In this document: positions 9,540 through 18,315 of the stretch, piece by piece | Position numbering within the stretch: the stretch's first letter is position 1 | How the letters are laid out: every line of letters starts with the position of its first letter | Assembly: GCF_036226525.1 (NCBI RefSeq) | Contig: NZ_CP108487.1 | Location: forward strand, 2,728,001-2,792,000 | DNA from: Kribbella sp. NBC_01245 | Lineage (GTDB): Bacteria; Actinomycetota; Actinomycetes; Propionibacteriales; Kribbellaceae | Direction: 5' to 3' | Length of the DNA stretch: 64,000 nt | Program-made: the position numbers and the translations under genes | The notes under the pieces: model-generated | What the model was told of the DNA's origin: nothing | What the model saw: only the letters and a program-made list of their open reading frames with translations | Database searches by the model: none

Positions 9540-9840
9540 GCCAAGGACCTTCGGCCATCCGCCCCTGTCCGTCAAACCAATTCCCGTCCCGCCGAACGCC
9601 AATCGCTACTGGACGAGGGCGGGGTTGTTCAGGGGTGGGGTGCCTAGGGCGTGGCCGGTACGTCGACCGCGGCGGCCGGGTCGGTCGCTCGCAAGCACAC
9701 ACGCGCCGAGCACCTTCCGCACCGGCTCGATCCCCGCCTGAGCTGCGGCTGTGATTGCATGGACTTCGAGCTACCCTGGATGACTCTGTGTAGCTCGACG
9801 ATCTCCGACAGACACGAGGCAGTCTGAAAAGGAGCCGAAG
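9540..9840. other. intergenic stretch without a recognisable gene
   Basis: 301 bases between the PhyH start and the amidase. The right end carries the amidase ribosome site (AAAAGGAG). I see no conserved ORF, RNA or clear repeat here; the 60-120-codon open frames lack family resemblance. Confidence 0.5.
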
Positions 9841-10593
9841 ATGAGGCTAGTCACGCGTGCACAGTGGGGCGCACGCCCACGTGGGTCAGGATCGGCCACG
9901 CCATTCGATCCACGCGGGGTTTGCGTCCACTGGGAGGGCACCGGCTGGGCCTCCCCCTGGTCGCACACCACCTGCGACGACAAGGTGCGCGGTATCCAGG
10001 CGTACCACATGGACGGCCGCGGCTGGTCGGATATCGCGTACAACTTCCTCGCCTGCCCGCACGGGTATGTGTTCGAGGGCCGCGGCCTGAATCGCCGGTC
10101 GGCCGCCAACGGCGATACCGACGTGAACACTTATTGGTATGCGGTCCAGTGCATGTGGGGCAGCCGCAGCGGTTCAGCGCCGCCGGCGTTGCTGACCGCC
10201 TGCCGCGATGCCATCGACTACTGCCGAAGCAGGGGTGGCGCCGGCGACGCTCTGCGCGGCCATCGCGATATGCAGCAGACCGACTGCCCCGGCGACCAGC
10301 TGTACGCCTGGACGCGCCGAGGCGCACCCCGCCCAACTCCCCCGGAGGACGATATGCCACTGACCGACGCGGACATCTTCAAGCTGCTCAACTTCCGCCT
10401 GGGCACCACCGACCAGCACGGCCAGCCGGTCACCATCGGAGACGCGCTGCGGAAGGCGGCCTGGCTCGCCCAGGAGTTCCAGGAGCGAGGCGCCCTCGAA
10501 GAACAGCTCGACCGAATCGAGGCAAGGCGCACCACCGCCGCCGCGGGCGAAGCCGACCCCAATCCCGAGCCCGGCGGAACCGACCCCGCCTGA
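9841..10593 (+). CDS. PGRP-type N-acetylmuramoyl-L-alanine amidase, phage endolysin-like
   Basis: 250-residue amidase_2/PGRP domain protein that would cut the bond between muramic acid and the stem peptide. Zinc ligands are visible as the first histidine in CVHWEGTGW (near residue 30) and the second pair in GHRDMQQTDCPG (near 142-153). There is no signal peptide or membrane segment, which is what phage endolysins and their relatives look like; a tail after residue about 165 (DMPLTDADIFKLLNFRL) resembles endolysin C-terminal extensions. No holin or other phage genes flank it. A strong AAAAGGAG ribosome site precedes the ATG. Confidence 0.82.
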   Translation: MRLVTRAQWGARPRGSGSATPFDPRGVCVHWEGTGWASPWSHTTCDDKVRGIQAYHMDGRGWSDIAYNFLACPHGYVFEGRGLNRRSAANGDTDVNTYWYAVQCMWGSRSGSAPPALLTACRDAIDYCRSRGGAGDALRGHRDMQQTDCPGDQLYAWTRRGAPRPTPPEDDMPLTDADIFKLLNFRLGTTDQHGQPVTIGDALRKAAWLAQEFQERGALEEQLDRIEARRTTAAAGEADPNPEPGGTDPA

Positions 10594-10818
10594 CCCGCCG
10601 CCGCCCGGCCGACTATGCGTCGCCGTTTTGCGGCATAGCAACACGCACTTAATCTCCCTCTTGAATTAAGTAGAGAAGTTAGCTTTCCTTAGACCGACCT
10701 CGTTGGCGCCCCTGCCCCGCGGCGTCATCCGGCCCTGCCGGAGAGCGACTTCGTTTACCTCGACCGGCCCGGTTCGCACGCTGAACCGAGCCGTCCCGCC
10801 CTTCAAGAGGAGAACTCC

Positions 10819-13056
10819 ATGACTACAGGCGAAGACCAGCATCGCCCGCCCCCGCGCCGCCGTACGGCGTGGATCGCCATCGCCTTCACCGTCCTACTCG
10901 CCGTCATCGCCACCGGCCTGACGGTGACCATGGGCGCCAGTCCGGCGAACGCCGCCATCTCGCCGACGGACTGGCATACCGCGGTGAACAAGAACAGCGC
11001 CAAGTGCGTGGATGCACGGGGAGGAGCGACCGCCAACCAGACGGCCGTTCAGCAGACCGCTTGCAACAACAGCAACGCCCAGCAGTGGCAGTTCCAGCCG
11101 ACCAGCAACGGGTATGTGCGCGTCAACCTGCGCAGCAACGCGGCCCAGGTCATGGATGTCGCGAACGTCTCCAACGCCGACGGCGGTCTGATCCACCTGT
11201 GGACGTACGGCGGCGGTAACAACCAGCAGTGGCTGCCGGTCGAGGAGGCCGACGGCGCGTACCACTTCGTCAGTCGGCACAGCGGCAAGTGCCTCGACGT
11301 ACCCGCCGCCTCCACCGCGGACGGGGTCCAGTTGCAGCAGTACACCTGCAACGGCACGGCCGCTCAATCGTTCAGGATCAACCCAGTGGATGGAACGCCC
11401 CCGACCAATCCCCCGGGCACTCCGGACTTCGGCCCGAACGTGTCGATCTTCGACCCCTCGATGTCGAACGCCACGATCCAGAACCGGCTCACGCAGGTCT
11501 TCAACCAGCAGGAGGAGAACCAGTACGGCGAACAGCGGTACGCCTTGCTGTTCAAGCCCGGCACCTACAACGTCGACGCGAACGTCGGCTTCTTCACCCA
11601 GGTCGCCGGCCTCGGTCTGCACCCGGACCAGGTCACGATCAACGGCGGCGTACACGTCGAGGCCGACTGGTTCCCGCCGCAGAACGCGACGCACAACTTC
11701 TGGCGTGGCGCCGAGGGCCTGAGCGTCAATCCGCCGAATGGGCTGGACCGCTGGGCCGTTTCGCAGGCCTCGGCGTACCGGCGGATGCACGTGCGCGGCA
11801 ACCTCGCCCTCGACGATGGCGGCTGGGCGTCCGGCGGTTTCATGGCCGACAGCAAGGTCGACGGCCAGGTGCGTTCGGGCAGCCAGCAGCAGTGGCTTTC
11901 GCGGAACACCAACTGGGGCAGCTGGACCGGCGACAACTGGAACATGGTCTTCCTCGGCGCACTCAACGCCCCGGCCGGCAACTTCCCGTCGCCGCACTAC
12001 ACCCGCGTCGCGCAGACCCCGATCATCCGCGAGAAGCCTTACCTGTACGTCGACAACGGCGGCGCGTACAACGTGTTCGTGCCGGCGTTGCGGACGAACT
12101 CGGCCGGTACGACGTGGGAAGGCGGCACGCCTGCCGGCCAGTCGCTGCCGATCAGCCAGTTCTACATCGTCAAGCCCGGCACCCCGGCCGCGACGATCAA
12201 CCAACAGCTTGCCGCGGGCAAGGACCTGATCTTCGTACCGGGTATCCACCGGGTGTCGGAGCCGATCCGCATCACCCGCGCCAACACCGTCGTACTCGGC
12301 CTGGGTCTGGCCACCATTCTGACCGAGAACGGTTCGATGGCGATGTCCGTCGCGGACGTGGACGGCGTCAAGATCGCCGGTCTGCTGATCGACGCGGGCC
12401 CGACCAACTCGCCACTGTTGATGGAGGTCGGCGCGTCCGGCTCGTCGGCGAACCACGCCGCCAACCCGACGTCGCTGCACGACATCTACTACCGCATCGG
12501 TGGAAGTGCTGTCGGTCGGGCGACCGAGACGTTGCGGATCAACAGCAACAACGTCCTGCTCGATCACGCGTGGCTCTGGCGCGGCGATCACGCTTTCGGC
12601 GTCGGCTGGAACACCAACACCGCCGCGACCGGACTAGTTGTCAACGGCAACGACGTCACGGCGTACGGGTTGTTCGTCGAGCATTACCAGAAATACCAGA
12701 CGATCTGGAACGGCGAACGCGGGCGGACGTACTTCTACCAGAACGAAATGCCGTACGACCCGCCGAACCAGGCCGCCTGGATGAACGGATCGACGCGCGG
12801 CTATGCGGCGTACAAGGTGGCCGATTCGGTCAATACGCATGAGGCCTGGGGATTAGGCAGCTATTGCGTATTTACGACCGACGCGAGCATTGCCGCGGAT
12901 CGGGCGTTCGAGGTGCCGGTCAAGGCGGGCGTGAAATTCCACAACATGATCACCGTGTCCCTTGGTGGGCGCGGCACAATCCAGCACGTCATCAACAACA
13001 CCGGCGGCCCGTCCAACTCGAGCCAGAACGTGGCGACGTGGGTGAATTTCCCTTAG
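10819..13056 (+). CDS. secreted ricin-type (CBM13) lectin plus right-handed beta-helix protein
   Basis: 745 residues. There is a signal peptide of about 45 residues (basic MTTGEDQHRPPPRRR, hydrophobic core, ANA-A cleavage), then a ricin-B/CBM13 trefoil at about 47-190 with repeated Q-x-W motifs (QQWQF, QQWLPV) and KC(V/L)D starts. A Pro/Thr linker near 195 is followed by a long repetitive C-terminal region (about 203-745) with the look of a parallel beta-helix (repeated G/N-rich strands). As I recall, this C-terminal family is often auto-labelled 'adenylyl cyclase' or 'coagulation factor 5/8 type' in actinobacteria; no cyclase motif is visible. I infer a polysaccharide-active exoenzyme. The ribosome site is AAGAGGAG. 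Confidence 0.75.
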   Translation: MTTGEDQHRPPPRRRTAWIAIAFTVLLAVIATGLTVTMGASPANAAISPTDWHTAVNKNSAKCVDARGGATANQTAVQQTACNNSNAQQWQFQPTSNGYVRVNLRSNAAQVMDVANVSNADGGLIHLWTYGGGNNQQWLPVEEADGAYHFVSRHSGKCLDVPAASTADGVQLQQYTCNGTAAQSFRINPVDGTPPTNPPGTPDFGPNVSIFDPSMSNATIQNRLTQVFNQQEENQYGEQRYALLFKPGTYNVDANVGFFTQVAGLGLHPDQVTINGGVHVEADWFPPQNATHNFWRGAEGLSVNPPNGLDRWAVSQASAYRRMHVRGNLALDDGGWASGGFMADSKVDGQVRSGSQQQWLSRNTNWGSWTGDNWNMVFLGALNAPAGNFPSPHYTRVAQTPIIREKPYLYVDNGGAYNVFVPALRTNSAGTTWEGGTPAGQSLPISQFYIVKPGTPAATINQQLAAGKDLIFVPGIHRVSEPIRITRANTVVLGLGLATILTENGSMAMSVADVDGVKIAGLLIDAGPTNSPLLMEVGASGSSANHAANPTSLHDIYYRIGGSAVGRATETLRINSNNVLLDHAWLWRGDHAFGVGWNTNTAATGLVVNGNDVTAYGLFVEHYQKYQTIWNGERGRTYFYQNEMPYDPPNQAAWMNGSTRGYAAYKVADSVNTHEAWGLGSYCVFTTDASIAADRAFEVPVKAGVKFHNMITVSLGGRGTIQHVINNTGGPSNSSQNVATWVNFP

Positions 13057-13574
13057 CGATATTCGGCCAATAGACCGAAGAGCAGGTCGTCGGTCCATTC
13101 GCCTTTAGCCCAGGTATAAGCGGGGCGGAGGCCCTCCTGCTGAAAGCCAAGCCGCTTCAGCAGGCGGGCCGACGCCGCGTTCCTCGCATCGCACTCGGCC
13201 GAAACGCGGTGCAGCCTTTGCGTCGTGAACAGATGATCCAGCAGGGCTGCGACGGCCTCGGCGGCGTACCCCTTGCCCTGGTACGCCGGAGCCAACGTGA
13301 ATCCGAGATCGGCCTGCATCAGGTTGTCGTGGAGACGGATGCCGATATCGCCGATGAGCTCGCCTCGCAGGTCGACCGCGTACTGGAACCACCCGGGCCT
13401 CGCCGGATCCCCATTCGCGAACGCTTCCACGGCGGCCCGCGCCTGCTCGATCGGGTACGGCGCGTCCCACCCCTGATACCGCGCGACCTCCGGCTCCGAC
13501 CGATACGCCGCAAACGCCGCCGCGTCCTCGCCCCGAAACCGCCGGATCACGAGTCGCTCGGTGGTGATCTCCAT
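13053..13574 (-). CDS. GNAT family N-acetyltransferase (RimJ/RimL type)
   Basis: 173 residues with the Acetyltransf_3 pattern: ITTERLVIRRFRGEDAAAF at the start, the acetyl-CoA loop APAYQGKGYAAEAV (near 98-111), and the C-terminal RLLKRLGFQQEGLRPAY segment. RimJ/L-like proteins acetylate N termini or small amines; the target is unknown. It overlaps the beta-helix gene by 4 bases at the stops. Confidence 0.88.
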   Translation of the reverse strand: MEITTERLVIRRFRGEDAAAFAAYRSEPEVARYQGWDAPYPIEQARAAVEAFANGDPARPGWFQYAVDLRGELIGDIGIRLHDNLMQADLGFTLAPAYQGKGYAAEAVAALLDHLFTTQRLHRVSAECDARNAASARLLKRLGFQQEGLRPAYTWAKGEWTDDLLFGLLAEYR

Positions 13575-13599
13575 TTCCGGATTATGTCTAACCTGTCCT

Positions 13600-14124
13600 G
13601 TGGAGAACTACTGGCAGGGCCCTTCCGGCGAGGCGTTGGCCTCGATGCTCCGCGAACGGGCAACCACTCTTGGCGTCCCGGTGGACGTGCGCGTGCATTC
13701 GTGGGAAGAGCCGGGCGCGTACGGCGTCCAGGCGTCCTGGGGTGCCGACGACGTCATGTTCGAGGTGGTCGACTGGTCCAAAGCGGTGCGCATCCTCGAC
13801 CCATCCGGCGAGGACGTCGCGCTCACGGATGCCCTCCAGTACTTCGCCCTCCGCGCCACCGGCAGCACACCTGACGAGGCGTTCACGGGAATCGCTCCCC
13901 CACGCCTCAGCTTCCTCCGCCGCCTACGCCGCTGGCGCCTCCACCTAACCCTCGGCGCCTGCACCGCCTGCGGCCACACCTGGTCAGAACACCCAGGCAG
14001 CCCCCTGGACCCTGACCTTGAGTGCTGCTGCGAATGCGACTACGAAATCAGCCACGGCTTCGACAACGCCCCCGCAGCAGCATGCCGGCTGACGCGCCCC
14101 ACCCGCCCGGACTGGACCACCTAA
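13600..14124 (+). CDS. hypothetical protein with C-terminal cysteine-rich (zinc-ribbon-like) tail
   Basis: About 174 residues from GTG 13600. The first 105 residues form a soluble domain I do not recognise. After a basic stretch (RLRRLRRWRLHL) the C terminus carries CTACGHTWSEH and then CCCEC, which could bind one zinc. The start is uncertain: no strong ribosome site is visible, and the frame is open back to 13561, inside the divergent GNAT gene. Confidence 0.55.
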   Translation: MENYWQGPSGEALASMLRERATTLGVPVDVRVHSWEEPGAYGVQASWGADDVMFEVVDWSKAVRILDPSGEDVALTDALQYFALRATGSTPDEAFTGIAPPRLSFLRRLRRWRLHLTLGACTACGHTWSEHPGSPLDPDLECCCECDYEISHGFDNAPAAACRLTRPTRPDWTT

Positions 14125-14199
14125 CCGAGCTGCGGCCTCGGCCACTTCAGGCCTGGCTCGAGACGGCTGCCCGCTAGAGCTTCCCGGCTGAGTTCCTGC

Positions 14200-14744
14200 C
14201 GCGGATCCCTTGAGGAACGTGAGGAACTCGGTCCAGCGTTATACGGTCGCGGAACCGGGCCCGGTGGTCAGGTCCGGCGCGGCGGATAGGCGCACTCCGC
14301 CGGCGCGGTTGCAGGTCGCGCGCAGCCGGGCCGGTCGCCAGCTGGGGAAGCAGCGCGCCCGCGCCGGGCTTGCAGGTTCAGCGGACCGAACTCGTCGGCA
14401 CACAGCACGCGCCCGTCGGCTCATGAACCGGGGGCCGAACCTCACCGCCGACCCTCGCTCCATTTTGGGCCCAACGCCACGAACCCCTGCTCGTTAAACG
14501 CGTGAATCACCTCCCGCGTTTACTGCGGCGTTGCCGCACATATCGCCGCTACCTCGGCCGCGCTGCGTCCTGAACCGACGCCAGCACGATCCCGGCCCGG
14601 CGAAGCCGCTCTCGTGGCCCGCGTGATCTTCACCAGACGCTGCGCTTCCTCGGGTTCCAGCGAGCGCACGAACACTTCAGCCTGTCGAGCTATCACCAAT
14701 TCCACCACCAGCAGCACGCCTTCAAACTCACCACCGGAGGTCAC
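14200..14744 (-). pseudogene. decayed IS630-family transposase
   Basis: Reading the minus strand through several frames gives pieces of an IS630-type transposase in order: VVELVIARQAEVFVRSL, EPEEAQRLVKITR, then in another frame RERLRRAGIVLASVQ, then RSAAEVAAICAATPQ, VIHAFNEQGF and GPKW. These are the helix-turn-helix half. After an internal deletion comes RVLCADEFGPLNLQARRGRA, the start of the DDE domain with its first aspartate. Frameshifts and stops separate the parts and the catalytic domain is incomplete, so the element is dead. No terminal inverted repeats could be placed. Confidence 0.7.
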
Positions 14745-14798
14745 CCCGACGCGGTTATGACCCCAACGTTCTTAAGAGAGAGCACTAGTCTTCGGGCT

Positions 14799-15323
14799 AT
14801 GACCATGCACCCCGGCGTCCGGCCGCCCGTGAGCCGCCGGCCCCTGCTGTGGATCGCCGTCGCCTGTTTCGCTGTGGGCCTGGTTGTGAGTGGGATCTCT
14901 ATCTTGCAAGTGGTCAGGACGATGCCGCACGAACCGGTGCCGCTCGGGGACGGTGTGATCCGGCTGAACCATGACGGCCTGACCATCTCGACAACCGCGC
15001 TCGGCCAGACCCCGAGTTGTCAGGCCAAGGACGCCACCGGAGCCGACATCCCCCTGAAGGCTCCGCTAAAACGCGAGAACTACTCCGTGGGTGGCCCGAG
15101 CTACTACGTCATCGCTCACTCCAGGTCCGCCGTTCCACCCCAGACCGTCACAATCATCTGCACCAACGCCGATAACACCATCCCGTACTACGTAGGCGAT
15201 CGCGCCGCCGTCGACACCATGCTCCCCGCCGTCGCAAGTGCCCTCGGATCCTTCGCCCTGGGCACTCTGCTCAGCATCATGCTGATCAGCATCGACTTAA
15301 CCCGACGGCGCCGAGCCCGCTAA
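14799..15323 (+). CDS. hypothetical membrane protein with two transmembrane helices
   Basis: About 174 residues. The first helix is at about 16-38 (LLWIAVACFAVGLVVSGIS), then an extracytoplasmic domain with a likely disulfide pair (SCQAKD and IICTN), then a C-terminal helix near 145-167 followed by RRRRAR. The layout suggests a small anchored outside domain. The frame is open to an upstream ATG at 14757, so the start is uncertain. Not recognised as a known family. Confidence 0.55.
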   Translation: MTMHPGVRPPVSRRPLLWIAVACFAVGLVVSGISILQVVRTMPHEPVPLGDGVIRLNHDGLTISTTALGQTPSCQAKDATGADIPLKAPLKRENYSVGGPSYYVIAHSRSAVPPQTVTIICTNADNTIPYYVGDRAAVDTMLPAVASALGSFALGTLLSIMLISIDLTRRRRAR

Positions 15324-15383
15324 CGCCAAACTCCCGCCGCACGACACGCTCTGGCGCATCAACGACATCCGAAGGTGGCTCCA

Positions 15384-15788
15384 ATGGTTTCCGCAGACCT
15401 CACTCCGCTGCATGCCCCCGGAAGCGAGCCCGTGACCGACACCAACTTCGCCCCCCGCCTCGTCGCGGCACGCAAGCCACAGTCGCTCACCCAGCAACAG
15501 CTCTCCGACCGCTCCGGCGCTCACGGCACCCAGATCCGCCGCTACGAAGCCGGCACCAGCCAGCCCACCCTCGACGTCCTCCGCTCACTGGCGCTCGCGC
15601 TCAACGTCAGCGCTGACTCGCTCCTCTTCGACGCTGACGAACACGGCCCCACGAACCCCACGCTCCGGCTCAATCTCGAAGCCGTCGACCAGTTCACCCC
15701 CGAAGAACAAGAACACGTCGCAGCCTTCATCGAAGGCGCACCCCGACGCCACCACGCCCGCCAAGCATTCAGCGGCCAAACCAGCTGA
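15384..15788 (+). CDS. XRE-family helix-turn-helix regulator
   Basis: About 134 residues with a lambda-repressor-like HTH: FAPRLVAARKPQSLTQQQLS, then SDRSGAHGTQIRRYEAGTSQ and PTLDVLRSLALALNVSADSL. The C-terminal 50 residues (EAVDQFTPEEQEHVAAFIEG) are typical of small XRE regulators of this group. Start choices are GTG 15375, ATG 15384 and GTG 15432; GAAGG upstream favours one of the first two. Targets are unknown. It precedes the endonuclease V gene by 8 bp and may be cotranscribed. Confidence 0.82.
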   Translation: MVSADLTPLHAPGSEPVTDTNFAPRLVAARKPQSLTQQQLSDRSGAHGTQIRRYEAGTSQPTLDVLRSLALALNVSADSLLFDADEHGPTNPTLRLNLEAVDQFTPEEQEHVAAFIEGAPRRHHARQAFSGQTS

Positions 15789-15796
15789 GTCGGCCC

Positions 15797-16336
15797 GTGA
15801 ACCAAGACGCGAAGTTCGGCGCTGTGGACGTCCACTACGACAACCTGGGACAAGCGAAGGCAGCACTGGTCGTCTGCCGAGAGCTGACCTTCTCAACGGT
15901 CGTGTCCGAGCACGTCGCCGACATCGCCAGAACCGAGCCATACGAGCCAGGCAAGCTCTACAAGCGCGAACTCCCATGCATCCGAGCGGCCCTGGCACTT
16001 GGCCCGCGACTTGAGCTGCTGGTCATCGATGGCTACGCGACCCTTGACCCCCAAGGCCGCCCAGGACTCGGGGCGCGTACCGCGGACGCGCTGGGCATCC
16101 CGGTCATCGGCGTCGCAAAGACGCCATTCCGCACCTCGACACACGCAGCCGAGGTGATCCGTGGTGCGGCGACCAGGCCCCTCTACGTCACGGCTGCCGG
16201 AGGGCTCGAGATCGCCGATGCGGCGCGGATCGTTGCTGCGATGGCGGGGCCAAATCGACTCCCAGCCATGCTTGCGAGGGTGGACAACCTCGCCCGTGGC
16301 CGCGTTCGACCGATCATCGATCGACACGACACCTGA
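15797..16336 (+). CDS. nfi: endonuclease V family protein
   Basis: 179 residues with the endonuclease V core: AVDVHYD (first acidic residue), YEPGKLYKRELPCI (the wedge/base-recognition segment), VIDGYATLDPQGRPGLGA and GVAKTPF. The enzyme nicks DNA or RNA near inosine. It is shorter than the E. coli enzyme (about 220 residues), lacking the N-terminal helix, as in a subset of actinobacterial homologues. It starts at GTG, 8 bp after the XRE gene, inside the accessory region. Confidence 0.85.
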   Translation: MNQDAKFGAVDVHYDNLGQAKAALVVCRELTFSTVVSEHVADIARTEPYEPGKLYKRELPCIRAALALGPRLELLVIDGYATLDPQGRPGLGARTADALGIPVIGVAKTPFRTSTHAAEVIRGAATRPLYVTAAGGLEIADAARIVAAMAGPNRLPAMLARVDNLARGRVRPIIDRHDT

Positions 16337-16373
16337 CCTTCAAGGCCCGTCGCTTTCGCAGGCAAGGGGGAGT

Positions 16374-16544
16374 TCAGCGCTCGGCCATCGCCGAGCGTAT
16401 GAGTTCGACGCGGTCCGGCGCGATGACCTCGATCGTCTCCAAGGCTTTGTCTCGCGCCCACCCCTCGTGAGCAAGAGCCCATCGCACAAGCAGCCAGAGC
16501 CCTCCGCGTGCACGATCCCCTGCAGCGGCCTTGCAAGGACGAGT
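16374..16544 (-). pseudogene. fragment of an unrecognised gene
   Basis: A short minus-strand frame ends in WALAHEGWARDKALETIEVI and PDRVELIRSAMAER, which reads like the C terminus of a real soluble helical protein. No good start codon or ribosome site is present, and an in-frame stop lies about 57 codons up. I treat it as the tail of a broken gene, perhaps from an immunity-gene array. The rest of 16337-16841 shows no convincing coding sequence. Confidence 0.35.
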
Positions 16545-16841
16545 CCGTCACCGAATTGCCCCTCACGATGAAGAACAAGAGATCCAAGATCCGTCCGCTA
16601 CGCCACGACGGCTGGTCCCTATCAGCGCCGCAAGCATGAGTGGGTGGTCCGCGCTCGGTGGTGACGCCCGTCAACGTCGCGGTGGCCGTCGTAATCGTAG
16701 GTCTGGACGAGGGACGGCGGCTCCGCAAACACCGAATTTGGCGGGCATCGTCAGACCGAACAACCCCGCGATTAGGGCAATGACTGGTCGAGAGAGCGCG
16801 GCTCATCGAAACGTTCCTGACCGAGCCAGCCAGTAGCTTCA

Positions 16842-17270
16842 TCATGGCTCGCCCGAGGTTCGCGCCCTGAGAGCCTCGTCCGCTGCCTGTCTGACGACCC
16901 ACGATTCGTCGATGCGCAGCGCAATCAGCAAATCCGTACTCGCGCGTGGGTGGCGGGCGACCCTGACCCGCACACTGTCGTCGCTGTCCGAAGCCAGAAG
17001 CCGGAGAACTTCAGTATCCAGTTTCCGCTTTCCGGCCACTTCCCATCGGACGGCGGGATCGGGGTCGGATGCAAGCTTGTGGAGGACCTCGCTTGGGACG
17101 GTCTTGTTGTGAGCGACCCACTGCCGCATTGACGGATAGGTCGCCACCACTTCGAGCCAAACCGAGACGTCTGCCCTATCTCGGGTCGCCCGCTCCTGGT
17201 CGACGGGGTCTTCGCTCGTGCGCAGTGCAACGAACTCTTCTGCCGAGGTGATCAATGGAGCTCCTTCCAC
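16842..17270 (-). CDS. small HEAT/LRV-repeat protein, probable immunity protein
   Basis: 142 residues made of short two-helix repeats: PSEVLHKLASDPDPAVRWEV, DTEVLRLLASDSDDSVRVRV and STDLLIALRIDESWVVRQAA. This is the leucine-rich-variant/HEAT pattern. Such small repeat proteins often act as immunity proteins next to polymorphic toxins; here the gene heads toward an Rhs toxin tip and its immunity gene 0.7 kb away, all on the minus strand. The role is inferred from context only. Confidence 0.6.
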   Translation of the reverse strand: MEGAPLITSAEEFVALRTSEDPVDQERATRDRADVSVWLEVVATYPSMRQWVAHNKTVPSEVLHKLASDPDPAVRWEVAGKRKLDTEVLRLLASDSDDSVRVRVARHPRASTDLLIALRIDESWVVRQAADEALRARTSGEP

Positions 17271-17309
17271 GGAATGAAGGTTCCAATGTTCGACGGCCTG
17301 CCTGAATGG

Positions 17310-17627
17310 TCACCACCGATACTTCAACAACCCTTCGCTGTAGTAGCGCACCTTCGCCTCCCCCTCCAGCTCAGCGTCAATGCGATCAGCGAGCTTCAGG
17401 CCCTCGCTATCCAGGGAATCGATAAGCGCTGATGCAGAAGGCGATGAGCGTTCGGCGACCTCCCGGGGAATGATGGTCTGGTATCGCTCGTTCCAGTAGC
17501 TTAATTCCCCCACGAGCGTCGTTGTGAGCGCCAATTCGTCGATGGTGACGGGTCCCGTCTGCTCGTCTCGTAGCGACGACTCCAAGTGGTCGGCCGCCAA
17601 AACGAAATATCTCATCACGACCGCCAT
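17310..17627 (-). CDS. hypothetical protein, 105 aa, possible orphan immunity protein
   Basis: Soluble, acidic, helix-rich protein (YFVLAADHLESSLRDEQTGP at the start). No family recognised. ATG 17627 or the ATG four codons later could start translation. It sits between the HEAT-repeat gene and the Rhs-tip immunity gene on the same strand, in a region of small compositionally mixed genes, which is why an immunity role is suggested. Confidence 0.5.
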   Translation of the reverse strand: MAVVMRYFVLAADHLESSLRDEQTGPVTIDELALTTTLVGELSYWNERYQTIIPREVAERSSPSASALIDSLDSEGLKLADRIDAELEGEAKVRYYSEGLLKYRW

Positions 17628-17970
17628 TTTCGGTGGATGGTTCCGGACCCGGGTTCAGCGCCGGACGCGTCTCGACTGGGTCGTCCGATCTCACCCAGAA
17701 CATCAAACTGACAAGCCCGGCTGTCATGAAGAGCGCCAGAGCATCCGGCGAATCAGGCGCCCCAAGTGACGTCATAGCGCCGGTTGGACCACGCGAACGT
17801 GTCGGGCCCGATCGTCCTCGACATGCGCGTTCACAACCCGCTTGAGCGTGGTGTTCACCCGCCCGATGGGGCCGGATCGACAAAGACGGCATGCCGCGGA
17901 GAGAAAGCCTAGCCCAGATCGGACTGGGCAGGAACAGGTTGCGATGACACCCCACTGCAGACAAGTGAGA
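17628..17970. other. intergenic stretch with possible gene remnants
   Basis: 343 bases. The minus strand holds a short frame with a hydrophobic run (LALFMTAGLVSLMFWV) and another ending YDVTWGA. Both are too short and lack ribosome sites. I see no RNA gene or repeat. Confidence 0.35.
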
Positions 17971-18315
17971 TCAGGCGAGCCACGGATCGACCCTTCGAAG
18001 CTCAGGTCCGAGCAACTCGCGGAGCTCGGCGCCAGGCTGCCCTGGATCCGGAATCATCTCAACGCCGCTGACAGTGATGAGTCCTCGAACGTCATCGGGG
18101 CCGCGAATGAACTCGCGTTCAAGCCAGTCCAAGACTGATCGGCATACCTCGGGCCGCGAGCGACGGTTATCCACCAGCCAGCGCACGATGTCCGCCATGA
18201 CCAGATGCGGGAGGACTTCGCCGTCGTTGTCGACGAGATGCTCGTCGAGGATCGGTGTCAGCTCTCGGTGTGCGTCGATAACTGCTCCGATAGCGGCGAC
18301 GGTGGCGGCGCTCAT
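17971..18315 (-). CDS. probable immunity protein of the orphan Rhs tip
   Basis: 114 residues, acidic and helical (AIGAVIDAHRELTPILDEHL, MADIVRWLVDN). ATG 18315 overlaps the stop of the Rhs-tip frame in an ATGA arrangement, the usual coupling of a polymorphic toxin with its immunity gene. The frame extends upstream to 18408, but those residues lie inside the toxin gene. Family not firmly recognised; the immunity role follows from position and size. Confidence 0.65.
   Translation of the reverse strand: MSAATVAAIGAVIDAHRELTPILDEHLVDNDGEVLPHLVMADIVRWLVDNRRSRPEVCRSVLDWLEREFIRGPDDVRGLITVSGVEMIPDPGQPGAELRELLGPELRRVDPWLA

Noticed and set aside
10894..12591. 565-codon minus-strand frame within the beta-helix gene
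   Set aside because: Antisense shadow of a clearly coding gene with a signal peptide and CBM13.
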